Assembly: GCA_023411575.1 (NCBI GenBank)
Contig: JAEYOP010000047.1
Coordinates: forward strand, 9,036 to 73,035
DNA: 64,000 nucleotides
Direction of reading: 5' to 3'
Source: Bacillota bacterium
Lineage (GTDB): Bacteria > Bacillota > Clostridia > Acetivibrionales > DTU013
Of the stretch, positions 1 to 8,960 are shown in pieces; position 1 is the first letter of the stretch, and each line of letters opens with the position of its first letter. The notes beneath the pieces were generated by a model. That model saw only the letters and a program-made list of their open reading frames with translations. It was not told the origin of the DNA and did no database searches. The position numbers and the translations under genes are program-made.

Positions 1-282
1 AATCAGCGCAAGCTCCTGGTGAATGATGACGATCCCCAGCTTTTCACTATCCTTCAAGTCCTTGAAATGGCATTTCTTAGAGTCGAAAAGAATATCCCCC
101 GAATAAGTTCCGAATGGATAAATCCCGCTCAATACATTCATGAGGGTGGACTTTCCCGCGCCGTTTTCCCCGACCAGCGCATGGATCTCCCCTTTTTTTA
201 CCTGAAAACTAACATTATCCAGTGCCTTGATGCTGGAAAAAGTCTTCGTAATGTGTTCCATTTCCAGTATATATTCAGACAT
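1..282 (-). CDS. gguA: Monosaccharide ABC importer ATP-binding protein, N-terminal part (cut by window edge)
   Basis: These are the first 94 codons of the ATPase of a sugar importer; the rest lies beyond position 1. The ATG at 282 follows a GAGGAG ribosome site. Walker A (GENGAGKST) is at residues 38-46, and a Q-loop region reads IVIIHQELAL. The start and this Q-loop resemble the XylG/GguA/MmsA subgroup, whose members carry two ABC domains in one chain of about 500 residues. It is the second gene of a minus-strand operon, 126 bp after the ChvE-type binding protein, so the two very probably serve one importer, with the permease expected further left. Family is clear; the sugar is not. Confidence 0.9.
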   Translation of the reverse strand, partial: MSEYILEMEHITKTFSSIKALDNVSFQVKKGEIHALVGENGAGKSTLMNVLSGIYPFGTYSGDILFDSKKCHFKDLKDSEKLGIVIIHQELALI

Positions 283-351
283 TTCTCTCAGCTCCTCATT
301 TAAGATTTTATACTATTTTCCGGCACATGAACACCGGTATGATTGCAGTAC

Positions 352-375
352 GCCATCCTGATCTCTCAGGACGGC
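352..375 (-). other. Intercistronic hairpin between binding protein and ATPase
   Basis: A 10-bp stem (one G-T pair) with a GAGA tetraloop on the minus strand lies between the binding-protein stop and the ATPase start. No T-run follows, so it is not a complete intrinsic terminator. Such hairpins often protect the 3' end of the highly expressed binding-protein part of the message; that role is inferred here. Confidence 0.5.
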
Positions 376-408
376 GCACGCAATTCTCTGGTATATGAAG
401 ATACTGAA

Positions 409-1488
409 TTATTTGAGGTCGGCTTCCGTATAGTAGCCGCTGTCTATCAGGGTTTCCTTGTAGTTTGTGGCATCAACCGGAACAGGCTCGCAGAGGTAGG
501 ACGGAACGACTTTTACGCCGTTGTCGTAGGTCTTCGTGTCGTTGATTTCCGGTTCGGAGCCGGTGAAGATCGCATCGACCATCTTGACGCACTTTTCAGC
601 AAGAATCCGGGTGTCCTTGAAGATGGTGGAATACTGCTCCCCTGCGATAATGGACTTGACGGAAGCTTTTTCCGCGTCCTGGCCGGATACGATCGGCATC
701 TTCTTGTCGCCGGAACCGTAACCCACGCTCTTGAGGGAGGAAAGAATACCGATTGAAATTCCGTCGTAAGGAGAGAGAACAGCGTCTACCCTTGCCTCCG
801 TGTAGTTTGCACTGAGCAGGTTATCCATACGGGCCTGTGCCGTCGCACCGTCCCAGCGGAGTGTGGATACCTTGTCCATTCCCGTCTGGCCGCTCTTTAC
901 AACCAGCTTGCCGCTGTCGATGTAAGGCTGCAGGACGGACATGGCACCGTCATAGAAGAAGTATGCGTTGTTGTCGTCGGGAGATCCGCCGAAGAGTTCG
1001 ATATTAAACGGACCGGCCTGGTTTTCGAGGTCAAGGCCCTTTACGATGGTCGTTGCCTGCTGAACGCCGACCTTGAAGTTGTCGAAGGTGGCGTAGTAGC
1101 TTACGTTTTCCGTATTCCGGATCAGCCGGTCATAGGCGATAACCTTGACATCGGCATCTTTTGCTTTTTTCAGAACGTCCGTCAGGGATTCGCCGTCGAT
1201 GGAGGCAACAACGAGAACCTTTGCTCCCTTGGAAATCATGTTTTCGATCTGGGCGACCTGATTGTCGATATTGTCTTCGCCGTACTGAAGATCGACGGTA
1301 TAGCCTTTTGCTTCAAGCTGCTTCTTCATGTTGTCGCCGTCCTGGATCCATCTCTGGGAAGACTTGGTCGGCATGGCAACGCCAACGAGCTTGCTGGTGT
1401 CCTTCGCCGTACAGCCCGTGAATCCCAATGCCAGGGACAGTGTCATTACTGCTGAAATGGATGCCGCCAAAAACCTCTTGATACTCAT
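409..1488 (-). CDS. chvE: ChvE-type multiple-monosaccharide-binding lipoprotein
   Basis: Extracytoplasmic solute-binding protein of 359 residues that captures aldoses such as xylose, arabinose or galactose for an ABC importer. The signal peptide ends in a lipobox (GFTGC) with Cys26 as the lipidation site. The mature part is a periplasmic-binding-protein type 1 fold with ChvE-family signatures: VGVAMPTKSSQRW near the start, YGEDNIDNQ, ASIDGESL, AYDRLI, and FGGSPDDNNA in the middle. It is the first gene of the operon that continues with the ATPase at 282. The region upstream is shared with a divergent DeoR regulator, which is a candidate controller. Family assignment is strong; the exact ligand is not readable from sequence. 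Confidence 0.93.
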   Translation of the reverse strand: MSIKRFLAASISAVMTLSLALGFTGCTAKDTSKLVGVAMPTKSSQRWIQDGDNMKKQLEAKGYTVDLQYGEDNIDNQVAQIENMISKGAKVLVVASIDGESLTDVLKKAKDADVKVIAYDRLIRNTENVSYYATFDNFKVGVQQATTIVKGLDLENQAGPFNIELFGGSPDDNNAYFFYDGAMSVLQPYIDSGKLVVKSGQTGMDKVSTLRWDGATAQARMDNLLSANYTEARVDAVLSPYDGISIGILSSLKSVGYGSGDKKMPIVSGQDAEKASVKSIIAGEQYSTIFKDTRILAEKCVKMVDAIFTGSEPEINDTKTYDNGVKVVPSYLCEPVPVDATNYKETLIDSGYYTEADLK

Positions 1489-1824
1489 TTCCCCACACTC
1501 CTTTTAATTTTTACAAGCTCCCACGAACGTTTTTGATCGTTTGCTTTCGCTTTCCTTCACCAGAATAACACATATGCACATAAGTGTCAATAATTCAATC
1601 ATTATGCGGATCGATTTTAGTAATCTTGCATAATTAAACGGTGAAAACGAAGAATTGCAATCTGTGCTCGTTTTACGAATTTGCTCATTTGAACGTTTTC
1701 GATCATTTTATCTCTTTATCCGATTCGTTTTGTTGATTTCGGAAAAAAAATAATATATACTCAGAGTATGTTGCAGCTTACCGCCGACAGCAGCTACTAC
1801 TACTAGCCGGGGATGTGAAGGATC
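1489..1824. promoter_or_regulatory. Divergent control region between chvE and the DeoR-family gene
   Basis: This 336-bp non-coding, AT-rich stretch must hold both divergent promoters. It contains two direct 19-bp repeats, GAACGTTTTTGATCGTTTG at 1525-1543 and GAACGTTTTCGATCATTTT at 1691-1709, identical at 16 of 19 positions and 166 bp apart. One sits close to the chvE start and the other between the two genes. Repeated sites on both sides of a divergent promoter fit operators of the adjacent DeoR regulator, possibly with looping. The link to that regulator is inferred from position only. I could not place -10/-35 boxes with confidence. Confidence 0.5.
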
Positions 1825-2604
1825 ATGTTCGCGTTGGAGCGCATTCGAATCATAAAGAATTACCTGATGGAAAACAGACAGGCAGAAGTGAATCAGCTGA
1901 GCCAGATGCTCGGCGTTTCCGAAGTTACGATCCGGCGCGATCTCGAAAAGCTCGAAAGGGAAGAGTTCCTGACCAGGACCCACGGCGGCGCCATGCTCAA
2001 CACGGCGGACCAGGCCGCAACCGCCGAGAATCAGTCCATTTCCCAGGAATTTGAAGAGATATCGAATATCGCTCTTCAAATGATCATGGATGACGACATC
2101 ATCATGCTGACCAACGGCGAGCTGAACCTGATGATCGCCAGAAAGCTCTCCGTGAAAAACAGGGTGACGGTCCTGACCAACGACATCCGGATCGCGTCCC
2201 AGATCCTGGACGACCAGTCGGCAAAGGTGGTGCTCCTGGGCGGAAACCTGGACTATCATACGAACGCGGTCTTCGGCACCCTGACCATAGACAATTTGCG
2301 CAAATTTTTCGTCAACCGGCTTTTCATCGAGGTGGACGGCATATCCTCCCGGCTGGACCTGACGGTTTCCAGCATCGATATGGCCTCCTTCATCCAGGAA
2401 GCCGTAAACAACGCCAATGAACAAATCGTCGTCTGCTCCGCCGAGGCCTTCAGCCGGATTTCCTTCTACCGGGTCGGCCGCGCGGTGGACTTGTGCAACA
2501 AGATCATCACGAGCCACAAAATTAGCGAACAGCACAAAAACGCCATATTTAACGCAAATATACAATTGTTCACATCGATCAATCTGTTCGAGGGCAAAGT
2601 ATAA
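1825..2604 (+). CDS. DeoR-family transcriptional regulator with divergent effector domain
   Basis: Regulator of 259 residues. The DeoR-type winged helix-turn-helix occupies about residues 3-57, including the recognition helix in VSEVTIRRDLEKLE and the wing TRTHGGAM typical of the family. The C-terminal domain follows the DeoRC layout (VLTNDIRIASQIL, VLLGG, FIEVDGIS), but positions that usually bind sugar phosphate are altered: the usual small/Thr-rich loop reads MLTNGELN, and the usual DSSK stretch reads CSAEAFS. It may therefore sense an unusual ligand or none. It is transcribed away from chvE and is followed after 30 bp by an RbsA-type ATPase, so it probably controls one or both operons. 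Confidence 0.85.
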   Translation: MFALERIRIIKNYLMENRQAEVNQLSQMLGVSEVTIRRDLEKLEREEFLTRTHGGAMLNTADQAATAENQSISQEFEEISNIALQMIMDDDIIMLTNGELNLMIARKLSVKNRVTVLTNDIRIASQILDDQSAKVVLLGGNLDYHTNAVFGTLTIDNLRKFFVNRLFIEVDGISSRLDLTVSSIDMASFIQEAVNNANEQIVVCSAEAFSRISFYRVGRAVDLCNKIITSHKISEQHKNAIFNANIQLFTSINLFEGKV

Positions 2605-2634
2605 GCAACCGACTCGACAGGCAATGGAGGCTGC

Positions 2635-4134
2635 ATGAGTATTCCGAAGCTCCGGATGGAGGGAATCAACCGGTATTTCAGCGAATCCTTCTCCATAAGC
2701 GACGTATCCCTGGATCTGTATTCCGGCGAGGTACATGCGATCATAGGAGAAAACGGTTCCGGGAAATCGACCCTGATCAAAATGATCAGCGGTCTGATCA
2801 AGCCTGACAGCGGAATCATCTACATCGACGGCAACCCGGTTTCCATCCATTCCGTAAGCGAAGCCAGGCAATACAAAATCCACTGCGTCTGGCAGGATCT
2901 GAACCTTTATCCCAATCTCAGCGTGGCCGAAAATATTTACGCCAATATGATCCACCGAAAATCCACCCTTTTCAAAACGGTCAATATGGTCAAGCTTTAT
3001 TCGGACTGCTCCGAGGTCTTCCACGAATTCGGGATCGTCATAGACCCGTCCCTTCCGGCCAGCAAGCTCGGCTTCGCCCAGAAGCAGCTGGTGGAAATGG
3101 TCCGGGCCTATGTTTCGGGCGCGGAGATCGTGGTTTTCGACGAGCCGTCGGCGGCCTTCACCGTCAAGGAAAAGGAAATCCTGTTTAAAATCATCCGTAT
3201 CCTGAAGGAGCGGAACACGGCCATCTTCTATATTACCCACATCCTGGAGGAGATCGAGCAGATCGCAGACCGGCTGACCATCCTGCACCAGGGCCGGGTT
3301 GTAAGCACGAGGGACGTCAAGAAAACGACCAAGGAGGAGATCATCCGGCTTCTATCGGTGCCCGTGGAGAAAAACCGCTATCCGAAGCTGGAGGTCAAAA
3401 TCGGCCGGACCATCCTGTCGGTCCGGAATCTTTGCGCCGCAAATATTCTGAAGGATATCAGCTTCGAGCTGAAGAAATCCGAAATCCTGGGGATAACGGG
3501 CCTCATGGGCTCCGGCAGGTCCCTTCTGGCCCAGTGTCTTTTCGGCCTGACGCCGATCAGCAGCGGCAGCATAGAGGTCAACGGCACGGTCCGGAAAATC
3601 ACCTGCCCCAACGACGCGATCGACGCAGGCATCGCCTTGCTGCCGGAGGACAGGGCCACCGCCTCCATATTCGGCTGCCTCGACCTGGGCAACAACGTAA
3701 CGGTGTCCTCCCTGAAACGGTTCGAGCAGTTCCTGTATCTTCACAGCAATATCATGACCGATGTGACCGATTCCTACATCAAGAAGCTGAGCATCAAGCC
3801 GGGTCATCCCAACGACCTGCTGATGACCTACAGCGGCGGCAACCAGCAGAAGACGGCGGTGGCCCGGTGGATCATGAGCCGGTCGAAAATATACATTCTG
3901 GACGAGCCTACCCGGGGTGTGGACGTGGCGTCCAAAACCGATATCTACAACGCCATCCTGGACCTTGTGACCAAGGGCGCTTCCGTTGTGTTTATCTCGT
4001 CGGATATCGAAGAAATTATGGGTATGTGCGACAGGGTCCTGGTATTGTCCGAGGGCATGATATCGGGTGAATTCCGGCGCGATGAAGCCACCAAGGAAGG
4101 GATCATGTACAAGGCCGCCCTGAGATCCGAATAG
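2635..4134 (+). CDS. RbsA/MglA-type sugar ABC importer ATPase, no permease beside it
   Basis: Double ABC ATPase of 499 residues that would energise a monosaccharide importer from the cytoplasmic face. The N-terminal domain has Walker A GENGSGKST at residues 38-46 and Walker B VVFDEPSAA, but its signature loop is degenerate (LGFAQKQLVEM). The C-terminal domain has the degenerate Walker A usual for the family (GLMGSGRSLL), a good signature YSGGNQQK and Walker B ILDEPTRGVD. GGAGG four bases before ATG 2635 fixes the start. It lies 30 bp after the DeoR gene and 45 bp before the ACT-MBL gene. No permease or binding protein is in this operon; it may pair with the ChvE system across the divergent promoter or with one elsewhere. 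Confidence 0.9.
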   Translation: MSIPKLRMEGINRYFSESFSISDVSLDLYSGEVHAIIGENGSGKSTLIKMISGLIKPDSGIIYIDGNPVSIHSVSEARQYKIHCVWQDLNLYPNLSVAENIYANMIHRKSTLFKTVNMVKLYSDCSEVFHEFGIVIDPSLPASKLGFAQKQLVEMVRAYVSGAEIVVFDEPSAAFTVKEKEILFKIIRILKERNTAIFYITHILEEIEQIADRLTILHQGRVVSTRDVKKTTKEEIIRLLSVPVEKNRYPKLEVKIGRTILSVRNLCAANILKDISFELKKSEILGITGLMGSGRSLLAQCLFGLTPISSGSIEVNGTVRKITCPNDAIDAGIALLPEDRATASIFGCLDLGNNVTVSSLKRFEQFLYLHSNIMTDVTDSYIKKLSIKPGHPNDLLMTYSGGNQQKTAVARWIMSRSKIYILDEPTRGVDVASKTDIYNAILDLVTKGASVVFISSDIEEIMGMCDRVLVLSEGMISGEFRRDEATKEGIMYKAALRSE

Positions 4135-4179
4135 GATACGGGACAGGGGACAAGTTCCGTGGCCTACAGAGGTGCGATT

Positions 4180-5631
4180 ATGGCAAGAAAATCTTATATT
4201 ACGAAAATGCCCGATAAAACCGGTGCATTCATGCTCGCTTCCAGAATAATAGCCAAACGGAACGGAAATATCGTGCGGGTCAGCTATAACAAGGCCGTGG
4301 ACCTGCACACGCTTTTTATCGACGTGGAAGCGTCCGATGCGGACCTGGCCGCCATCGCGGAGGAATTGGAAAGCATCGGCTACCTGAATAATAAAATCGC
4401 CGAAACCAGGGTGATCGTGGTGGAGCTCAAGATCCCGGATGCGCCGGGGGCCGTCCTGCCCGTCCTGAAAATCCTGGACCGGTATGATATCAACATCTCC
4501 TATATGAATTCCAGCTCCAACGGAACACCGTACCAGAACTTCAAAATGGGGCTTCTGATCGAGAACCCGAAGATTATCAAAATGGTGCTGGACGACATCA
4601 GCGAGCACTATCAGATTAACGTCACGGACTACGACGATTCGGAGCAGACCCTCGACAATACGATCTTCTACATCCGGCTGGCGAATGAAATGCAGCAGCT
4701 GATGAACCTGGGCACGGATGAAACCATGGAGTTCATCGCCGAGTCCAACCGGATCCTCCAGGCCCTGGAGCAGATCGGGGAAAACCCGTACAAGGTGTTC
4801 GACTACATCCGCCGCTTCGCCTATTTTATCAGCAGGCACCACGGGGAAAACTACAATGCGGCGACAGCGGCCTATCCCATCAACGATACCGTCACCCTGT
4901 ACGCGATCCAGCCTCCCTGCGGCAGCAATACCTATGTCCTGGACTCCCCCGGCGAGCTGATCCTGGTCGATACGGGCTACGCCGCCTACGCGGAGGAGCT
5001 GACAGCGGTTCTGGACAACTTGTGCCCGGGGTGGAAAAGCCGCTGTCGGCGGGTATTCATCACCCATATGGATGTGGATCACTGCGGGCTGCTTTCCAAG
5101 CTGGACGGAGTCAAAATATGCCTGAACGCCAAGAGCGCGGACAGTCTCAAGCGCCAGTCGGCGGGACTGCCGGACTTCCGGGAGAACACGGGGCTGAACC
5201 TGGGCTACAGCAAAATCAGCAAGATCATCTCCGGCTATACGCCCCCCGATGAGAAGCAATTCCAACTGCTGGACTCCGGCACGCCGGAGGAGCACGACAG
5301 CCTGCTGGGAATCGGCCGCTTCTCCTTTGCCGGCCTGGAGTTCGAGGTATTGGAAGGCAACGGCGGCCACATTGACGGCGAGATGATCTTCGTATGCCGG
5401 GAATACGGCATCCTTTTCACCGGCGACAACCTGGTCAATATCAGCGGATTTTCCGCGGAAATGTCCGAATTCAACTCCCTGGCGCCCTATCTCATGCGCA
5501 GCGTCAATATCCATTCCCAGAAGGCGACGGAGATTCGCGGGCGGATCACCGGGCTTATCGAAACGATCCGGGAGGAAAGCGGCAGATCCGTTCTGATATG
5601 CGGCGGCCACGGCCCGGTCATCGAGTCCTGA
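4180..5631 (+). CDS. Tandem ACT domains fused to a metallo-beta-lactamase-fold hydrolase
   Basis: Protein of 483 residues. I chose ATG 4180 because AGAGGTG stands five bases upstream; a GTG at 4159 has no such site. Residues about 5-70 and 75-150 look like two ACT modules (KTGAFMLASRIIAKRNGNIVRVSYN; IPDAPGAVLPVLKILDRYDINISYM), a fold that usually binds small ligands such as amino acids. A helical linker follows, then a metallo-beta-lactamase fold from about 225. The metal motif is H296-x-D298-x-D300-H301, with Asp where the usual HxHxDH has its second His. Later ligand candidates are in GGHIDGEM, FTGDNL and CGGHGPV. It shares an operon with an RbsA-type ATPase and a DeoR regulator. Substrate unknown. 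Confidence 0.85.
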   Translation: MARKSYITKMPDKTGAFMLASRIIAKRNGNIVRVSYNKAVDLHTLFIDVEASDADLAAIAEELESIGYLNNKIAETRVIVVELKIPDAPGAVLPVLKILDRYDINISYMNSSSNGTPYQNFKMGLLIENPKIIKMVLDDISEHYQINVTDYDDSEQTLDNTIFYIRLANEMQQLMNLGTDETMEFIAESNRILQALEQIGENPYKVFDYIRRFAYFISRHHGENYNAATAAYPINDTVTLYAIQPPCGSNTYVLDSPGELILVDTGYAAYAEELTAVLDNLCPGWKSRCRRVFITHMDVDHCGLLSKLDGVKICLNAKSADSLKRQSAGLPDFRENTGLNLGYSKISKIISGYTPPDEKQFQLLDSGTPEEHDSLLGIGRFSFAGLEFEVLEGNGGHIDGEMIFVCREYGILFTGDNLVNISGFSAEMSEFNSLAPYLMRSVNIHSQKATEIRGRITGLIETIREESGRSVLICGGHGPVIES

Positions 5632-5729
5632 GCTTATTTTTTTCCAGCGCCATTCAGACACGAATAATAAATTGACGTATTATCCCATGTTTACAATTGT
5701 GAATAATCTGGGAAAGCATTGGTGTATCC

Positions 5730-8225
5730 ATGGGAATCATCGTCAAGTTCGTATTGAAAAACATATGGGAGAAAAAACTCCGTACCTTTTTGATCCTGTT
5801 TTCGATCCTCCTCTCCTCCGCCCTCTTTTTTGCCTCCCAGGCAATAACGAATAACGTGGTGGATATGTTCGTGGCGGACGCCAGGCAGTTCTTTGGGTCA
5901 GCGGACCTCATGATCACGCCGGAGAAGGGCTCGCCGTCGCCCTACCTGAAAACGGGCAATCTGGAACCCTTCCTGCCGAAAACGGAGTACGTCGTGGGCG
6001 CGCTCCAGGGCTCGGCCTACTACAACCATGAAAGCAGGGAAACCGTCACGGTGAACCTGCGCGGCGCCACCACGGAGGAAATGGATCTCATGAACCCGTT
6101 CTATATTGACGGGAAATCCGACGTGGGAACCTTCAGCGGAAGAAAGATCATCCTCAGCAGCAAAGCCGCCGAAAAATACGGATATCAGACCGGCGATTCC
6201 ATCAAGCTGGAAATCCGGGGCACGACCTACCGGTTTAAAATCTGCGCGGTGGCCCACCCGAAAGGCTTTTTTTCCGAAAGCGGCGCGGCCGTGAACGCCC
6301 TCGTTCCCAAATCCACCCTGTCCTCCATCTACGGCGGCAACAATCTGAATAACGTCCTCTTTATCGGACTAAAGGAGAATATCGATAAAAAGCAGAGCAT
6401 AGAAGAGCTGAAAGGCTTGTATAAGCGCTATAACGTGAGCGAACCGGTGCCGGAGGAGGACATGAAGGAGAATGTCCAGTCCATGTCGGTGGGGTTTATG
6501 ATGATGACCATCGTCGTGGCGTTCATGAGCATCTTCATCATCTATACCTCCTTCAAGGTCATCACCCTGGAGCGCCTTCCGATGATCGGAACCTTCCGCA
6601 GCATCGGCGCCACAAGACGGACGACCAACCGGGTCCTGCTGGCGGAAAGCCTTCTCTACGGAATCATGGGCGGCGTGTTGGGCTGTCTGCTGGGGTTGGG
6701 AGTGCTATACCTGATCGTCCTGTTCATCACCCCGTCCTTCATGGCAGGGTATGACGTCCATCTGGCTTACACGCCTGCACAAATGATCTCCGCATTTTTG
6801 ACCGCTGTGCTGATTTCTCTGGCCAGCTCCGTCATCCCGATTTTCAAAACGTCCAGGATCCCGGTAAAGGACATCGTTCTGAACTCCTTGGAAAAGAAGG
6901 AAAAGAGCAGGTCCGGACGATACCTTTCCGGGATCTGCCTCCTCATGCTGTGCCTCCTGCTTCCGCCGCTCTCGCCGGACGGACTGGCGATCATCACCGA
7001 CACCGTCGCCATGCTCTCCGGGATCTCGGGCGTCCTTCTGCTGCTTCCCCTGATCACGTCGGGGTTTGTAAGGCTGTTCGAAAGGGTTTACATCGGGCTG
7101 TTCGGAAACATCGGCGTGCTTGCGGCGAAAAACCTGAGGAAGAACAAGAGCATCCTGAATAATATCTCGCTCCTTGTGATCGCCATTTCCAGCCTTTTGA
7201 TGATTACCACCATCAGCGACAGCGTATTGCATGAGGTCGCCAGCTTTTATACCAGGAACGCGAATTTCGACATTTACATTGGAACGTCGGGGGCGGGCAG
7301 GGATTTCGAGCATTCTCTCAAATCCGTGGAGGGCGTGGACCAGGTTTGCGGCAACAACAGCACCTACGGAGTGGAGATCGTGGGCAGCGATTACAAAATC
7401 TCCAGCGTTTACGGCGTGGATACGGAAAAGTTCCCCGATTTTTTCCAGACGGATATGGAAGGGGACAAAAAAGCCGTTTTCAGCCAGTTGAACAAGGAAA
7501 GGTGCCTGCTCATGTCCGGCATGCTCCAGGAAAAGCTGGGCTATAAAAAGGGAGACGTCATTACGCTGAAAATGAGCAAGGGAAACGTAGCCTATAAGAT
7601 TCTCGGCTTCCAGAATACCCTGCTGGAGAACGGCAACCTGGTGATGATCGCCGACAAATACTTCAGGGCCGACACCGGGATCCGGGGCTACAGCGAAATG
7701 TACGTCAAGTCCAAGGGCGATCCTTACAAAACGGCGGACGCCATTAAGAAGAAATTCGTCCGGAACCAGCCCTACATTATTACAATGGATGAAATGGAAA
7801 AGCAAAACTACGAGGTCAACAGCAGCATCTTCCGTTCCATGGAGGCTTTTGCCTGGCTGACGCTGATCATCGGCATATTCGGCATCATCAACAACTACAT
7901 CGTCAGCTTCATCGAGCGCAAGCGCTCCCTGGCCATGTACCGTTCCGTCGGAATGAGCAGGCGGCAGATCGTCCGGATGATGTTCCTGGAAGCCGTCACG
8001 GGCGGGGTGATCGGCGGCGTGATGGGTGTGGTCTCCGGGCTGCTGATGATCTATACGATCCCGTATGTCATGAAGGCGCTGGACTTCTCCATGCCCATCC
8101 TGTGGAACCTGACCACCTTCCTGCTTTCTTTCCTGCTGGGTGTGGTGATAACGCTGATCGCTGCGATCAGCCCGATTGTCAAGTCCTCGAAGCTGAATCT
8201 GATAACCGCTCTAAAATATGAGTAA
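5730..8225 (+). CDS. MacB/FtsX-type ABC transporter permease, duplicated form
   Basis: Membrane protein of 831 residues with two copies of the FtsX permease module. An N-terminal membrane segment (about 15-37) is followed by a large extracytoplasmic domain (about 40-255), then three membrane helices around 260-370. A further helix pair follows near 405-450, then a second N-terminal-type segment (near 480-500), a second extracytoplasmic domain, and three final helices (about 705-820). Sequences such as LERLPMIGTFRSIGATRRT and IERKRSLAMYRSVGMSRRQ are the coupling-loop signatures of this superfamily. It is followed by its ATPase (54 bp gap) and an adaptor, a layout typical of exporters of peptides or antimicrobials, or of lipoprotein-related systems. 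The ribosome site is weak, so the start is somewhat uncertain. Cargo unknown. Confidence 0.9.
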   Translation: MGIIVKFVLKNIWEKKLRTFLILFSILLSSALFFASQAITNNVVDMFVADARQFFGSADLMITPEKGSPSPYLKTGNLEPFLPKTEYVVGALQGSAYYNHESRETVTVNLRGATTEEMDLMNPFYIDGKSDVGTFSGRKIILSSKAAEKYGYQTGDSIKLEIRGTTYRFKICAVAHPKGFFSESGAAVNALVPKSTLSSIYGGNNLNNVLFIGLKENIDKKQSIEELKGLYKRYNVSEPVPEEDMKENVQSMSVGFMMMTIVVAFMSIFIIYTSFKVITLERLPMIGTFRSIGATRRTTNRVLLAESLLYGIMGGVLGCLLGLGVLYLIVLFITPSFMAGYDVHLAYTPAQMISAFLTAVLISLASSVIPIFKTSRIPVKDIVLNSLEKKEKSRSGRYLSGICLLMLCLLLPPLSPDGLAIITDTVAMLSGISGVLLLLPLITSGFVRLFERVYIGLFGNIGVLAAKNLRKNKSILNNISLLVIAISSLLMITTISDSVLHEVASFYTRNANFDIYIGTSGAGRDFEHSLKSVEGVDQVCGNNSTYGVEIVGSDYKISSVYGVDTEKFPDFFQTDMEGDKKAVFSQLNKERCLLMSGMLQEKLGYKKGDVITLKMSKGNVAYKILGFQNTLLENGNLVMIADKYFRADTGIRGYSEMYVKSKGDPYKTADAIKKKFVRNQPYIITMDEMEKQNYEVNSSIFRSMEAFAWLTLIIGIFGIINNYIVSFIERKRSLAMYRSVGMSRRQIVRMMFLEAVTGGVIGGVMGVVSGLLMIYTIPYVMKALDFSMPILWNLTTFLLSFLLGVVITLIAAISPIVKSSKLNLITALKYE

Positions 8226-8279
8226 TTCGTCCGGAACAGGCGCAAGGATTCCGGAACAAAGAAGGGAGAACACGTTTCA

Positions 8280-8960
8280 ATGCCGGCAATCATCGAATCC
8301 ATAGGCCTCGGTAAAACATATGCCATGGGCAGTGTCGAGGTGGAAGTGCTCAAAGACATCAATATCAAAATCGACCAGGGGGAATTCGTCTCCATCATGG
8401 GTCCCTCCGGTTCGGGAAAAAGCACCCTGCTCTATCTGATCGGCGGGCTGGATAAGCCGACCTCGGGCAGGATCCTGATCAAGGGCCGCGGGATAGCGGA
8501 AATGAAAGACGAGGAGGAAAGCAGGCTGCGCAGGCAGGACATCGGCTTCATCTTCCAGTTCTACAACCTGATCCCGAATCTGAACATCGAGGAGAATATC
8601 CTGCTGCCGATTCTCCTGGACGGGAAAAAACTGAAAAATTACCGGTCGGAGCTCGACGAGATCCTGGAGATCGTGGGGCTCTCGGATAGAAGACGCCATA
8701 CGCCCAGGGAGCTCTCCGGCGGCCAGCAGCAAAGGGTGGCCATCGCCAGGGCCCTGATCAACGAACCCGATATCATCCTGGCCGACGAGCCCATCGGCAA
8801 CCTGGATTCCAAAACGGGGATAGAGGTCATGGAGCTGCTTGCCCGGATCAACCGGGAAAAAGGCAAAACCGTCATCCAGGTGACCCATTCCAACGAAGCG
8901 GCGGAATACGGTCAAAGAATTATTCATGTAAAAGATGGAAAGGTGAGTGAAGAATCATGA
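8280..8960 (+). CDS. MacB/LolD-type ABC transporter ATPase
   Basis: ATPase of 226 residues, the usual length for the MacB/LolD class. Walker A GPSGSGKST is at residues 41-49, the signature is LSGGQQQRVAIARAL and Walker B is ILADEPIGNLDS. The IGFIFQFYNLIPNL Q-loop is characteristic of the subfamily that partners FtsX-like permeases. A GAAGGGAGA site precedes ATG 8280. The gene follows the duplicated permease and overlaps the start of the adaptor gene by four bases (ATGA), showing translational coupling within one export operon. Confidence 0.95.
   Translation: MPAIIESIGLGKTYAMGSVEVEVLKDINIKIDQGEFVSIMGPSGSGKSTLLYLIGGLDKPTSGRILIKGRGIAEMKDEEESRLRRQDIGFIFQFYNLIPNLNIEENILLPILLDGKKLKNYRSELDEILEIVGLSDRRRHTPRELSGGQQQRVAIARALINEPDIILADEPIGNLDSKTGIEVMELLARINREKGKTVIQVTHSNEAAEYGQRIIHVKDGKVSEES

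Noticed and set aside
3352..5661. 769-codon open frame on the minus strand
   Set aside because: It is antisense to the RbsA-type ATPase and the ACT-MBL gene. High G+C at third positions keeps this opposite frame open, and its translation has no recognisable domain.
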